Source of the DNA: Flavobacteriaceae bacterium UJ101
GTDB lineage: Bacteria > Bacteroidota > Bacteroidia > Flavobacteriales > UJ101
Direction: 5' to 3'
Assembly (NCBI GenBank): GCA_001880285.1
Contig: CP016269.1
Coordinates: forward strand, 682,001-746,000
Length of the DNA stretch: 64,000 bases
Shown here: one piece after another, positions 26,783 to 35,021 of the stretch
How positions within the stretch are numbered: position 1 is the stretch's first letter
Layout: each line of letters starts with the position of its first letter
Notes under the pieces: model-generated
Seen by the model: the letters and a program-made list of their open reading frames with translations, nothing else
What the model was told of the DNA's origin: nothing
Database searches by the model: none
Program-made: the position numbers and the translations under genes

Positions 26783-27095
26783 TTACTAAAACCATCGTTT
26801 CCTTCTTCATTTTCTCACTTTACACTCAAAATTCTTCTTAAATAAAATAGTAGAAAAGTAGCTCTTTTTTAAAAAAATTACGCAACCTTTTCACAACTAC
26901 CTCATCTTATAAGAAAACAACGAATCCAAATTGATATCAAATTATAACATTCGATATCAATTTATAAAAAATTATATTATGAGAAAAACCCATCTTATTA
27001 CAAATCATATTCAATTAATATCTAATATTATAAAGACAGAAAATGAAATGATTTTACATTTAGATAATAAACATTCTATAGTTCATTCTTGCTAA
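26783..27095. other. ECF operon leader with 20-bp-period direct repeat
   Basis: This 313-base stretch has no ordinary gene. GATATCAAATTATAA (26933-26947) is repeated as GATATCAATTTATAA (26953-26967), 14 of 15 bases identical and 20 bases apart, which suggests an operator. The first copy contains the palindrome TTGATATCAA. GCAACC near 26882 and CTTATAAG near 26906 could be an ECF-type promoter, but I cannot support it further. A 38-codon ORF occupies 26979-27095. Confidence 0.45.
26979..27095 (+). CDS. Possible 38-residue peptide directly before the ECF sigma gene
   Basis: ATG at 26979 opens a 38-codon frame (MRKTHLITNHIQLISNII at the start) whose TAA stop is directly followed by the ATG of the sigma factor, with no base between. 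It has no signal peptide or recognised domain. The exact stop-start junction suggests either translational coupling or a leader peptide, but the frame is short and could be chance in AT-rich DNA. Confidence 0.3.
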   Translation: MRKTHLITNHIQLISNIIKTENEMILHLDNKHSIVHSC

Positions 27096-27677
27096 ATGAT
27101 TTATCTTACACTAACTCATAACCAATCTGTTATCAATATAGAAAGACTCATACAAAAATGCTGTCAACAAGATCTAGCGGCTCAATCACAATTATATCAA
27201 TTATTTGCAGATAAGCTTTTTGTAGTATGCTTAAAATATTCACAAAACTACCAAGATGCAGAAGACACATTACAAGATAGTTTTTTAACCATCTTTAATA
27301 AGATACATCAATATAAAAATAAGGGGTCTTTTGAAGGTTGGTTAAAACGAATTACGATCAACACAGCTTTACAAAAATATAGAAAAAAAACTCCTTTTCA
27401 GATTATAAAAGATAATGAAATAAATGAACAAAACGATCTATTAACTTTTGAAACCCAACATTTAGATATTAATTATTTATTAAAAATCATTCAAGAATTA
27501 CCTAATCAATACCGACTTGTGTTCAATTTATATGTATTGGATAATTTCTCTCATAAAGAAATTGCTCAAATGCTACAAATCTCAGAAGGTACTTCTAAAT
27601 CTAATTTATCACGAGCACGCATGATTTTAAAACAACGAATAGAAAAGGATGAACGACAATCACAAAAAGAAGCTTAA
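27096..27677 (+). CDS. ECF-type RNA polymerase sigma factor
   Basis: A 193-residue sigma-70 family protein of the extracytoplasmic-function group. Region 2 includes QNYQDAEDTLQDSFLTIFNKI and FEGWLKRITINTALQKYRKK (the -10 recognition helix); region 4 includes LPNQYRLVFNLYVLDNFSHKEIAQMLQISEGTSKSNLSRAR, the -35 helix-turn-helix. It directly precedes a gene for a membrane protein with an anti-sigma-like N-terminus, so it is probably held inactive at the membrane until an envelope signal arrives (inference). The stop and the next start are adjacent, indicating an operon. Confidence 0.95.
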   Translation: MIYLTLTHNQSVINIERLIQKCCQQDLAAQSQLYQLFADKLFVVCLKYSQNYQDAEDTLQDSFLTIFNKIHQYKNKGSFEGWLKRITINTALQKYRKKTPFQIIKDNEINEQNDLLTFETQHLDINYLLKIIQELPNQYRLVFNLYVLDNFSHKEIAQMLQISEGTSKSNLSRARMILKQRIEKDERQSQKEA

Positions 27678-28994
27678 ATGAACGACCATAAAAACATAGA
27701 TCAATTATTTCAAGAAAAATTAAAAAATATTGAAGTATCTCCTAGCCCTCGAGTGTGGAATGCTATTGAATCTAAATTGCAAAAAAAGAAACAACCACGA
27801 GCTTTTCTTTTTTGGTGGCTTTCTGGAAGTGTAGCAGCCGTTTTTATTCTAAGTATTAGTGCTTATGTTTTAAAAAATCAAGATATTACAGAAACTCAGC
27901 AATCAACACCAACTATAACTATAGCTCCTGAAAAAACACCTAACACATTAGAAGAAAACAATTCAAATACGCCTTCTTCTTCACAAAAAATATTTGAAAA
28001 AAAAGATATTGTAAAAATCACCAAAAAACCTAAAAAAATTAAACAGGATAAAAAGTCAACAATTATAAAAAATCATCCTATAACGTCAAAATCTAGCCAA
28101 TCAAATTTAGTTATTAATTCTAAAATTGATACAAGAGAAACAATATCTAACCTTATTGAAAAAGAGATAATAAAAGAGCAACGTTCAACAAAAGAAATCA
28201 TAATTGATAAAAGAAAGTCAGAGGAAAAAACAATCAATCTTCTTGAACAAGATTATATGGCCAATTTAACAAAAAAAGACAGTATTCAAAGCTCTATAAC
28301 TACCCTAAATAGGTGGTCTGTTTCACCTGTTATTGCGTCAATATCTACTAATTCATTCTCTGGATCTTCTCCTGTAGATGAAAATTTACAAAACAATCCA
28401 ACTAAAGGAAATACAACCTTTTCCTATGGTGTAAAAATTGCTTATCAACTAAATGATAAATGGACCGTTCAATCAGGAATTCATTTACAAAAAATGAGCT
28501 TTATTACAGAAAATGTAACCATTGCTTCTACTACCATGGAAGATAATCCTTCTAATTTAGATTCTGATCAAACCTATTTCATTTCGGATAGTGATCCTTC
28601 ACAATTTGAAGGGGCTAATGTTATAAGTCATAATACAACACTAAATCAATCACTTCGGTATATAGAAGTTCCATTAGAAGTAAAATACAAGTTTTTTAAG
28701 AGTAAAAAAATCAATACAAATCTAGTTGTTGGATTTAGCTCTTTATTTTTAAATGAAAATAAAATTGATGCAACCTCTTCTGAATTCTCAAAGAATATTG
28801 GATCGGCTCAGAACTTAAACAAAGTAAATTTTAGTGGTAATCTAGGAATAGATGTCAACTATTCTCTAGCCAAAAAATGGACTTTAAATGTAAACCCTAT
28901 GCTCAAAACACAGCTCAACACATTTTCTGAAAAATCAAATGGTTTTACACCTTATTTCATAGGTGTTTATACTGGTGTCATATATAAATTTTAA
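27678..28994 (+). CDS. Anti-sigma-like N-terminus, single TM segment and outer-membrane-type beta-barrel domain
   Basis: A 438-residue protein. Residues 1-40 are cytoplasmic (NIDQLFQEKLKNIEVSPSPR), then a TM segment lies at about 44-65 (FLFWWLSGSVAAVFILSISA), followed by a long low-complexity linker rich in Lys, Thr and Ser (about 70-210). The C-terminal 200 residues show alternating strands of a small barrel (SYGVKIAYQLNDKWTVQSGI; RYIEVPLEVKYKFF) ending in YKF, like PorT/OmpW-type proteins. Such fusions are common after ECF genes in Flavobacteriia. The linker could span the periplasm so that the barrel sits in the outer membrane, linking it to the sigma factor. That topology is inference. 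Confidence 0.82.
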   Translation: MNDHKNIDQLFQEKLKNIEVSPSPRVWNAIESKLQKKKQPRAFLFWWLSGSVAAVFILSISAYVLKNQDITETQQSTPTITIAPEKTPNTLEENNSNTPSSSQKIFEKKDIVKITKKPKKIKQDKKSTIIKNHPITSKSSQSNLVINSKIDTRETISNLIEKEIIKEQRSTKEIIIDKRKSEEKTINLLEQDYMANLTKKDSIQSSITTLNRWSVSPVIASISTNSFSGSSPVDENLQNNPTKGNTTFSYGVKIAYQLNDKWTVQSGIHLQKMSFITENVTIASTTMEDNPSNLDSDQTYFISDSDPSQFEGANVISHNTTLNQSLRYIEVPLEVKYKFFKSKKINTNLVVGFSSLFLNENKIDATSSEFSKNIGSAQNLNKVNFSGNLGIDVNYSLAKKWTLNVNPMLKTQLNTFSEKSNGFTPYFIGVYTGVIYKF

Positions 28995-29007
28995 ATTATA
29001 AATAATC

Positions 29008-29421
29008 ATGAAGAAAGTAATTTTAATACTATTTTTAAGCTTAAGTATATCATCTTGTTTAGATGATGACAACCCAAATTATCAATTTAAATTATTAACT
29101 ATTGATAAAGCCATAACTCCTGAGAGTTTCACCTATGGCAAAGTGGATACAATAACCGTTCACTATACTTTGCCTAACTCTTGTCATGAATATAATGATT
29201 TGTATTACAAGCAACAAGACACTGTTAGAATTGTAGCTATTAGAGCAAAAGAAAACCTAGGTATTACTTGTAATCAATCTACAATAAAAAAACAACATTC
29301 TATTCCTATAAGGGTCTCTCAAAAGAAAACATACTTATTTAAATTTTGGAAAGGAAAAGACAAAGATGGAAAAGATACTTATGAAGAAGTTAAAGTTCCA
29401 GTAATCGTAAAGGATAAATAA
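29008..29421 (+). CDS. Small lipoprotein of the ECF operon, function unknown
   Basis: A 137-residue lipoprotein with signal peptide and lipobox SSCLDDD (C17). The acidic residues after the cysteine (DDDN) fit the surface-export signal proposed for Bacteroidota lipoproteins. The rest is predicted beta-sandwich (TVHYTLPNSCHEYND; KTYLFKFWKGKDKDGKDTYE), with paired cysteines that might form a disulfide. It lies 13 bases after the anti-sigma/barrel gene and is the last gene before a terminator. I do not know its role. Confidence 0.8.
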   Translation: MKKVILILFLSLSISSCLDDDNPNYQFKLLTIDKAITPESFTYGKVDTITVHYTLPNSCHEYNDLYYKQQDTVRIVAIRAKENLGITCNQSTIKKQHSIPIRVSQKKTYLFKFWKGKDKDGKDTYEEVKVPVIVKDK

Positions 29422-29486
29422 TATCGCCACTTTTTATTCATTATTTCTTTAGTTTTACTGCTTTCACAAACTAGAATTACTGTATT

Positions 29487-29534
29487 AAAAATCAAGATAA
29501 TTTAGAATAAACATCTAAATTATCTTGATTTTTT
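29487..29534 (+). terminator. ECF operon terminator
   Basis: A 20-bp perfect stem of AAAAATCAAGATAATTTAGA and its complement with a seven-base loop, ending in Ts. Confidence 0.85.
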
Positions 29535-29571
29535 ACTATTGCATACCTACATTTGTTAAAAACAAAAAGAC

Positions 29572-30894
29572 ATGTCAGCAATTGTTAGTGGTTTTTCAAA
29601 ACTAACCAAAGAACAGAAAATCGATTGGGTTATTGAACATCATTTAAATCATAATCCTGTTGCAAAAAAAATTATCACTCAATATTGGAATGATGATACT
29701 AAATTGCAAAAATTACATGATGAATTTTCTGAAAATACAGTTTCTAACTTTTATATGCCTTTTGGATTAGCACCTAATTTTAAAATAAATGGTCAAATAA
29801 TGACCATCCCAATGGCTGTTGAAGAAAGTTCTGTTGTTGCTGCAGCTTCTAAAGCAGCAAAATTTTGGTTAAATCGTGGTGGCTTTAAAACCACAATATT
29901 AGGAACCACAAAATTAGGTCATGTGCATTTTAATTTTCATGGAGATCAAAAAAAATTATCTTCTTTCTTTGAAAATTCTTTAAAAGAAAAATTACACCTT
30001 GACACAGAAGGCATTACACACAATATGCGTAAACGTGGAGGTGGAATTTTAGCTATAGAATTAATTGACAAAACAGCTGATATTGATGATTACTATCAAT
30101 TAAAAGTTTCTTTTGATTCTGTAGACTCTATGGGTGCTAATTTTATCAATTCTTGTTTAGAACAATATGCTAAAACACTTGAGCGAGAACTAAATTTATC
30201 TGATTCTTTCACACAAGAAGAAAAAGAAAGTTTACAAATTATCATGTGTATTTTATCAAATTATACACCTGACAATATCGTACGAGCAGAGGTTTCTTGT
30301 CCTATAGAAGATTTAGCCGAAGGGGACGTTACTGCAGAAGAATTCGTATCTAAATTTACTCAGGCTATCCGTATTGCAGAAGTAGAGCCATACAGAGCCA
30401 CAACTCATAACAAAGGTATTATGAATGGTGTTGATTCTGTTGTGATTGCTACTGGTAATGATTTTAGGGCTATTGAAGCCTGTGCACACACGCATGCTTC
30501 TCAAAATGGACACTATTCTAGTTTAACACATTGTAAAGTTGAAGAGGGTATTTTTTACTTTTGGATTGATTTACCTATCGCATTAGGAACTGTGGGAGGA
30601 TTAACTTCTTTACATCCTTTAGTGAAATTAGCTTTACAAATACTTGGAAATCCTAATGCACAAGAATTGATGGGAATTGTTGCTGTAGCGGGACTTGCAC
30701 AAAATTTTGCTGCTTTACGTTCTTTAGTAACTACAGGTATTCAAAAAGGACATATGAAAATGCATCTTTTTAATATTCTCAATCAATTTGATGCTTCTGA
30801 AGAAGAAAAAGCTTATTTTGTTAACTATTTTAAAGATAAAACCGTCACTCATCATAATGTGATTACCGAATTAGAAAAATTAAGAAATGCTTAA
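29572..30894 (+). CDS. Class II hydroxymethylglutaryl-CoA reductase
   Basis: A 440-residue enzyme interconverting HMG-CoA and mevalonate. Sequence marks: FSKLTKEQKIDWVI at the start, PMAVEESSVVAAASKAAKFW (HMG-binding, catalytic Glu), SMGANFINSCLE, ATTHNKGIMNGVDSV with the catalytic lysine, ATGNDFRAIEACAHTHAS and GTVGGLTSLHP near the nucleotide and substrate sites. The length and short C-terminus fit class II (Pseudomonas mevalonii type), which in Flavobacteriia supplies mevalonate for isoprenoids. The rest of the mevalonate pathway is not in the window. Monocistronic, ending at a long bidirectional hairpin. Confidence 0.95.
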   Translation: MSAIVSGFSKLTKEQKIDWVIEHHLNHNPVAKKIITQYWNDDTKLQKLHDEFSENTVSNFYMPFGLAPNFKINGQIMTIPMAVEESSVVAAASKAAKFWLNRGGFKTTILGTTKLGHVHFNFHGDQKKLSSFFENSLKEKLHLDTEGITHNMRKRGGGILAIELIDKTADIDDYYQLKVSFDSVDSMGANFINSCLEQYAKTLERELNLSDSFTQEEKESLQIIMCILSNYTPDNIVRAEVSCPIEDLAEGDVTAEEFVSKFTQAIRIAEVEPYRATTHNKGIMNGVDSVVIATGNDFRAIEACAHTHASQNGHYSSLTHCKVEEGIFYFWIDLPIALGTVGGLTSLHPLVKLALQILGNPNAQELMGIVAVAGLAQNFAALRSLVTTGIQKGHMKMHLFNILNQFDASEEEKAYFVNYFKDKTVTHHNVITELEKLRNA

Positions 30895-30907
30895 TAAGCG
30901 TTTATAC

Positions 30908-30953
30908 AAAAAAGATTGGTTATGCAATTCAAATTGCATAACCAATCTTTTTT
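30908..30953. terminator. Long bidirectional terminator between HMG-CoA reductase and ric
   Basis: Two 22-base complementary arms (starting AAAAAAGATTGGTTATGCAA) separated by only two bases, flanked by A and T runs. The right arm touches the ric stop codon. Confidence 0.9.
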
Positions 30954-31670
30954 CTAATTAAAATTACCCTCTAAGATAATTGCTTTCGGAAATAAAATAT
31001 TATTTTCTAAATGAATATGCTGATGTAAATCTTGCTCAAATTCTTCTAATTTAGAATATAAGGCTTTAAATGTATTGCAAGCTCCTTCAGGAGGTGTATA
31101 ATTAGATGTTAACATTGCTATTTCTTTAAAAATATTCCCTGCTGTTTCATGTTCATGTTCCATCATTTTTACAGGATTCTGTACCGTTCCAAAGTGAGGT
31201 GCTTCAGAAATACCACCTTCTCTTTTTGCATTTACTAATTCTTTTATATAAGGAAATAAAATAACTTCTTCTTTTTGCATATGACTCATTAATTCATCTG
31301 CTACTTCAAGATATAAGTCCTTAACTTTTACTACTTCAGGATGTTCTTCCCCATGTACTCGAGCAACTTTAGTCGCATATTGTGATAATAGAGGAATATT
31401 CTCCAAGACATAATTATGATGTATATTGATTATATGGTCAATCAAGAAATCTAATTCCCACTTATTATAATCATATGATTTAGATACTTGATCAATGTTT
31501 TCTAATTCATCCATTAAAACACTAAAATCAACTCCTTTTTTTACACATGCATCTTCGATTGATATATTTCCACCACAACAAAAATCAATTCCGTATTTCT
31601 TAAATACATGTGCGGCTTTAATATTCTCAGCTACTACTTCAGCTACTGTTTTTTCTTTAACTAATTCCAT
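30954..31670 (-). CDS. ric: Iron-sulfur cluster repair di-iron protein (Ric/ScdA/YtfE)
   Basis: A 238-residue protein. The N-terminal ScdA_N domain has the family motif YGIDFCCGG (C31 and C32), and the C-terminal hemerythrin-like domain carries the His/Glu di-iron ligands (DHIINIHHNY; HMQKEEVILFPYI; MEHEHETAG; HQHIHLENNILFP). The family repairs Fe-S clusters damaged by nitric oxide or oxidants and may release NO. It lies four bases after a SCO-family gene on the same strand, and a Crp/Fnr-like box lies upstream, in line with NO or low-oxygen induction (inference). Confidence 0.95.
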   Translation of the reverse strand: MELVKEKTVAEVVAENIKAAHVFKKYGIDFCCGGNISIEDACVKKGVDFSVLMDELENIDQVSKSYDYNKWELDFLIDHIINIHHNYVLENIPLLSQYATKVARVHGEEHPEVVKVKDLYLEVADELMSHMQKEEVILFPYIKELVNAKREGGISEAPHFGTVQNPVKMMEHEHETAGNIFKEIAMLTSNYTPPEGACNTFKALYSKLEEFEQDLHQHIHLENNILFPKAIILEGNFN

Positions 31671-31674
31671 AACC

Positions 31675-32445
31675 TTACTTATTTAATTTTGATATTTCTA
31701 TTATTTTTGATACCGTTTCTTTATTATCTACCCCTAACCCTTCTTGTTGGTGAATTAATTCTCCTTGTGGATCAAAAACACTGATAATATTTGAATGTGA
31801 AAAATCCATTGGTGATATTTCTTTATATTTTACAGCCAATATATTGGCAAACTCTCTAACTCCAGATTCTGTCCCTTGTAAAAATGTCCATTGTTCACCA
31901 TCCATTTCATTCTCTTTTGCAAACTTTTTCAATCGCTCAGGAGTATCATTTTTAGGGTCAATAGACACCAAAACATAATGTACTTTCCCTTTTGAAGATT
32001 CTGACACCTTTTTCTCAATATTCCTCATATCAGCAACCAATCTTGGACAAGCTGATTTACAAGTAGTATAAATCATAACCACTACCAATGTTTCTCCCTT
32101 TAAATCTTTCAATTCAATTACCTTTCCCTCTTCTGTATTCCATTTTGTAGTCAAATTAAAAATAGAAGTCTCCGAAATACTATCAGCTATTTCCTTTTTC
32201 TTTACTGTTTGGATCGGTTCCAAATCCATCTTACAAACAGGACAGCTTCCAGGTTCTGAATAAACTTTATCTCCCTCACATTTCATTGGACATTGATAGG
32301 TAGTTGACGAAGTAGCATCTGCAGGTTTATTATGGTTGCACGAAAAAACAACCATCATCGTCATCATAAAAACAATTACTTTTTTAAATAACCTAGTATT
32401 CTTATGAACTATTGAATAGTCCATAACCATTGTTTTAAATTTCAT
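31675..32445 (-). CDS. SCO-family copper protein with N-terminal heavy-metal-binding motif
   Basis: A 256-residue exported protein. A hydrophobic signal (VIVFMMTMMVVFSC) ends in a lipobox-like cysteine. A heavy-metal-binding domain of the YHS-like type follows (YQCPMKCEG, PGSCPVCKMDLEP). The SCO1/SenC thioredoxin fold then carries the copper ligands: CKSAC and a histidine in DFSHSNIISVFDP. SCO proteins deliver copper to cytochrome oxidase CuA or act as thiol redox proteins. The N-terminal 25 residues before the signal are unusually long, so the true start may be an internal ATG. Co-transcribed with ric. Confidence 0.9.
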   Translation of the reverse strand: MKFKTMVMDYSIVHKNTRLFKKVIVFMMTMMVVFSCNHNKPADATSSTTYQCPMKCEGDKVYSEPGSCPVCKMDLEPIQTVKKKEIADSISETSIFNLTTKWNTEEGKVIELKDLKGETLVVVMIYTTCKSACPRLVADMRNIEKKVSESSKGKVHYVLVSIDPKNDTPERLKKFAKENEMDGEQWTFLQGTESGVREFANILAVKYKEISPMDFSHSNIISVFDPQGELIHQQEGLGVDNKETVSKIIEISKLNK

Positions 32446-32505
32446 CTCTTTAGAATTTTAGTGTTTTAAAAATGTTTTAATAGATTTTATATTAAAACTA
32501 TCGAG

Positions 32506-32513
32506 TAAATGTA
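32506..32513 (-). promoter_or_regulatory. Candidate -7 element of the SCO-ric operon
   Basis: Minus strand TACATTTA, one base off TAnnTTTG, 60 bases before the SCO start. Its centre is 34 bases from the centre of the Crp/Fnr-like box, the class II activator geometry. Confidence 0.4.
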
Positions 32514-32536
32514 CAAAGTAATAAAATCGTAATCAT

Positions 32537-32550
32537 ATGATCTAGATCAC
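32537..32550. promoter_or_regulatory. Crp/Fnr-like box upstream of SCO-ric
   Basis: Minus strand GTGATctagATCAT; the core TGATCTAGATCA is a perfect palindrome and matches TTGAT-N4-ATCAA at eight of ten positions. It would centre near -41 for the candidate promoter. Confidence 0.5.
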
Positions 32551-32624
32551 GTTAGAGCAAAAGTAATGAGAATTCTTTTGAATATTTAAAACATAATAAA
32601 GGGCTACAATAATTTGTGTTTTTT

Positions 32625-32656
32625 CATAAAAAAAGCCACCCGAATGGGTGGCTTTT
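32625..32656 (-). terminator. mdh terminator
   Basis: Stem AAAAGCCACCC / GGGTGGCTTTT with a four-base loop and a T run on the minus strand, 18 bases after the mdh stop. Confidence 0.9.
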
Positions 32657-32674
32657 CATTATCAAATATATTAT

Positions 32675-33595
32675 TTATAATGTTGAATTCGTTTTACGAA
32701 CTGCTTCTGCACTATCTTTAAGTTTAGCTAATTCAGCTTCAGTTAAATCTAATTCAATTATTTTTTCAATTCCTTCTTTACCTAAGATAACCGGTACACC
32801 AATACAGATATCACTCAATCCATATTCTCCTTCTAACATAGCTGAGCAAGGGAATATTTTCTTTTGATCACATGCTATTGCCTGAACCAAAGCAGAAACG
32901 GCTGCACCTGGAGCATACCATGCTGATGTTCCTAACAAACCTGTTAATGTAGCTCCTCCAACCATTGTTGCTTGTGCTACTTCTTGTAATCTATCTTCTG
33001 ACAAGAACGTAGAAACTGGAATTCCATTATAAGTAGCTAATCGAGTTAAAGGTAACATTCCTTTGTCAGAATGTCCTCCAATAACCATTCCATGAACATC
33101 AGATGCCGGACGATCTAATGCCTCACTCAAACGATATTTGAATCGAGCACTATCTAAAGCTCCTCCCATTCCAATAATTCTATTTTTTGGTAACCCTAGT
33201 TCTTTATGAGTTAAATACGTCATTGTATCCATTGGATTGGACACTATAATGAAAATAGCATTCGGAGAATGTTCTAAAACGCTAGTTGTTACTGTTTTTA
33301 CGATCCCTGCATTAATTCCAATCAATTCTTCACGAGTCATACCCGGTTTACGTGGAATTCCCGAAGTTACCACTACAATATTAGAATTTGCCGTTTTTGT
33401 ATAATCGTTTGTACTACCTGTAATTTTAGTATCAAAACCATTTAAAGTAGCTGTTTGCATTAAATCCATTGCTTTCCCTTCCGCGTATCCTTCTTTAATA
33501 TCTAACAATACTACTTCTGTAGCAAAATCTTTAATTGCAATATATTCTGCACAACTTGCACCGACACTTCCTGCCCCTACTACTGTTACTTTCAT
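32675..33595 (-). CDS. mdh: Malate dehydrogenase
   Basis: A 306-residue LDH-like malate dehydrogenase oxidising malate to oxaloacetate with NAD. The Rossmann start VVGAGSVGASCAEYIA, the active-site loop SGIPRKPGMTREEL with the substrate arginines, VSNPMDTMTYL, and the catalytic histidine in IGGHSDKGMLPL are present. It completes the TCA segment begun by fumC elsewhere in the window. Own terminator; upstream lies a TATTTTTA-type sequence that could be a promoter, but the match is loose. Confidence 0.96.
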   Translation of the reverse strand: MKVTVVGAGSVGASCAEYIAIKDFATEVVLLDIKEGYAEGKAMDLMQTATLNGFDTKITGSTNDYTKTANSNIVVVTSGIPRKPGMTREELIGINAGIVKTVTTSVLEHSPNAIFIIVSNPMDTMTYLTHKELGLPKNRIIGMGGALDSARFKYRLSEALDRPASDVHGMVIGGHSDKGMLPLTRLATYNGIPVSTFLSEDRLQEVAQATMVGGATLTGLLGTSAWYAPGAAVSALVQAIACDQKKIFPCSAMLEGEYGLSDICIGVPVILGKEGIEKIIELDLTEAELAKLKDSAEAVRKTNSTL

Positions 33596-33682
33596 TTTAT
33601 TGAATTTTATGTATTTAATTTATAACTAAGCCATAAATGTACTAAAAATACATCAAATAAATTCTTTCTTTTATTAAGAATT

Positions 33683-34759
33683 TTATTTAAAATCTTCAGA
33701 ATTCAACTCTTCTGGGAACTGCTTCACATCTTCTGGAATATCTTGAGTTAAAGTGCTTAAGAATGTTTTGATTTCTCGTACATTCTTTTTACCTATTTCC
33801 CTTCCTAATTGTACTGTCCCCATTATTCTAATTGCTTCATCTAAATCTTTTACACTTCCATCATGAAAATAAGGTCCTGTTTTTTCTACATTACGTAAAG
33901 TTGGAACTTTAAACATGAATAAGTCATCCTCATTTTTCGTTTCTTGATAACGGCCGCTATCAATTGCATTACTTTTTGTATACGTCCAATAATCTGGTTT
34001 TATTAAACCAAATCTTTGATACATAGAACCTCCAATATTACTTCCTTGATGACAATCAGTACATTTTAAATCAATAAATGTTTTTAACCCTTGTCTTTCT
34101 TTTTTAGAAAGTGCTTTTATATCTCCTTTCAAAAACTCATCAAAACGAGATGGTGTCATCAACTCTTCACGCTCAAAACTACCAATTGCTTTTTTGAAAT
34201 TTTCAAATGTAATAGGATTTGCTTCATCTGGAAATGCTTCTTTAAATAACACTTGATATCCTTTTACCTTCCCTAATCGATCCATTAAAAACTTTTCAGA
34301 AGGAATATTATGTTCTACTGGATTTAATACAGGACCTCCAGCTTGTTCTTCTACATCAGCTGCACGTCCATCCCAAAATTGTACAAAATGACCTGCTGCA
34401 TTAAAACTGGTCGGAGAATTTCTTCCTCCTAACTCTCCTGTATCACCTGGTGAAAATGGTTTATTATCCACTCCAAAAGTTTCTAATCCATGGCAAGAAT
34501 TACAACTAATGTTTCCTTCTTTAGAAACTCTCGTATCATGATATAAAATTTTTCCTAGCTTAACTTTTGCATCATTTACAGGGTTATCGGCTTTATGCTT
34601 AATTTCAAGAGGCTCAAAAAAACCTTGAGCATCTTTTAATAATTGTTTATCACTTTTAGTGATAACATCTTCTTGTTTTACTGGTGTTGATTTTTTTTCT
34701 TCTTTTCCACAAGAAATCAATAAACTTGTAGCTAGTAAAGTAAACACAATTTTTTTCAT
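33683..34759 (-). CDS. Dihaem cytochrome c peroxidase, lipoprotein form
   Basis: A 358-residue lipoprotein (lipobox LISCGKE, C17) of the CcpA/MauG family. Two covalent haem sites are visible, CNSCH at 86-90 and CTDCH at 233-237, with distal ligand regions between them (FWDGRAADVEEQAGGP) and GPYFHDGSV near the C-terminus. The family reduces hydrogen peroxide to water in the periplasm using electrons from cytochromes. The lipid anchor would keep it on a membrane facing the periplasm. A Crp/Fnr-like box and a double inverted repeat lie upstream, suggesting control by oxygen, NO or peroxide-related signals. Confidence 0.95.
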   Translation of the reverse strand: MKKIVFTLLATSLLISCGKEEKKSTPVKQEDVITKSDKQLLKDAQGFFEPLEIKHKADNPVNDAKVKLGKILYHDTRVSKEGNISCNSCHGLETFGVDNKPFSPGDTGELGGRNSPTSFNAAGHFVQFWDGRAADVEEQAGGPVLNPVEHNIPSEKFLMDRLGKVKGYQVLFKEAFPDEANPITFENFKKAIGSFEREELMTPSRFDEFLKGDIKALSKKERQGLKTFIDLKCTDCHQGSNIGGSMYQRFGLIKPDYWTYTKSNAIDSGRYQETKNEDDLFMFKVPTLRNVEKTGPYFHDGSVKDLDEAIRIMGTVQLGREIGKKNVREIKTFLSTLTQDIPEDVKQFPEELNSEDFK

Positions 34760-34781
34760 ACTTCTTTTGTTTTCATTATAG

Positions 34782-34828
34782 GTTTCAAGATAGATCTTGA
34801 ATCATTTGAAACTTATGACATAAATCAA
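34782..34828. promoter_or_regulatory. Regulatory region of the cytochrome c peroxidase gene
   Basis: A Crp/Fnr-like box lies at 34815-34828 (minus strand TTGATttatGTCAT, eight of ten). A -7-like TATCTTGA lies at 34785-34792, its centre 33 bases away. Two more inverted repeats overlap it: TCAAGAT / ATCTTGA (34785-34800) and GTTTCAA / TTGAAAC (34782-34812), so a repressor may also act here. Confidence 0.45.
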
Positions 34829-34955
34829 TAATTGTATAAACCTATCTTGCATTATATATAAAAATAGTCATAAAATATTAAAAATCAATAATTTAAAATA
34901 AAATATAATTATATAGCTTTTTTTTATGTATTAATAAGTATACTCTATCGAACTA

Positions 34956-34988
34956 TAAAAAAATAGAGCTCTTATAATAAGAACTCTA
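34956..34988 (-). terminator. Terminator of the TonB-dependent receptor at 35022
   Basis: Stem TAGAGTTCTTA / TAAGAGCTCTA (one G-U pair) followed by seven Ts on the minus strand. Confidence 0.8.
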
Positions 34989-35021
34989 ATTTTTAACTCA
35001 AAAATTATATAAGAACGTCAT

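Noticed and set aside
26979-27095. Histidine attenuator in front of the ECF operon
   Set aside because: The small frame has several His codons, but they are scattered, the downstream genes are not histidine genes and no terminator/antiterminator pair is present.
33658-33683. Terminator of the cytochrome c peroxidase gene
   Set aside because: AAATTCTT / AAGAATTT can pair, but the stem is AT-only, the T run is short, and the right arm overlaps the stop codon; too weak to list.
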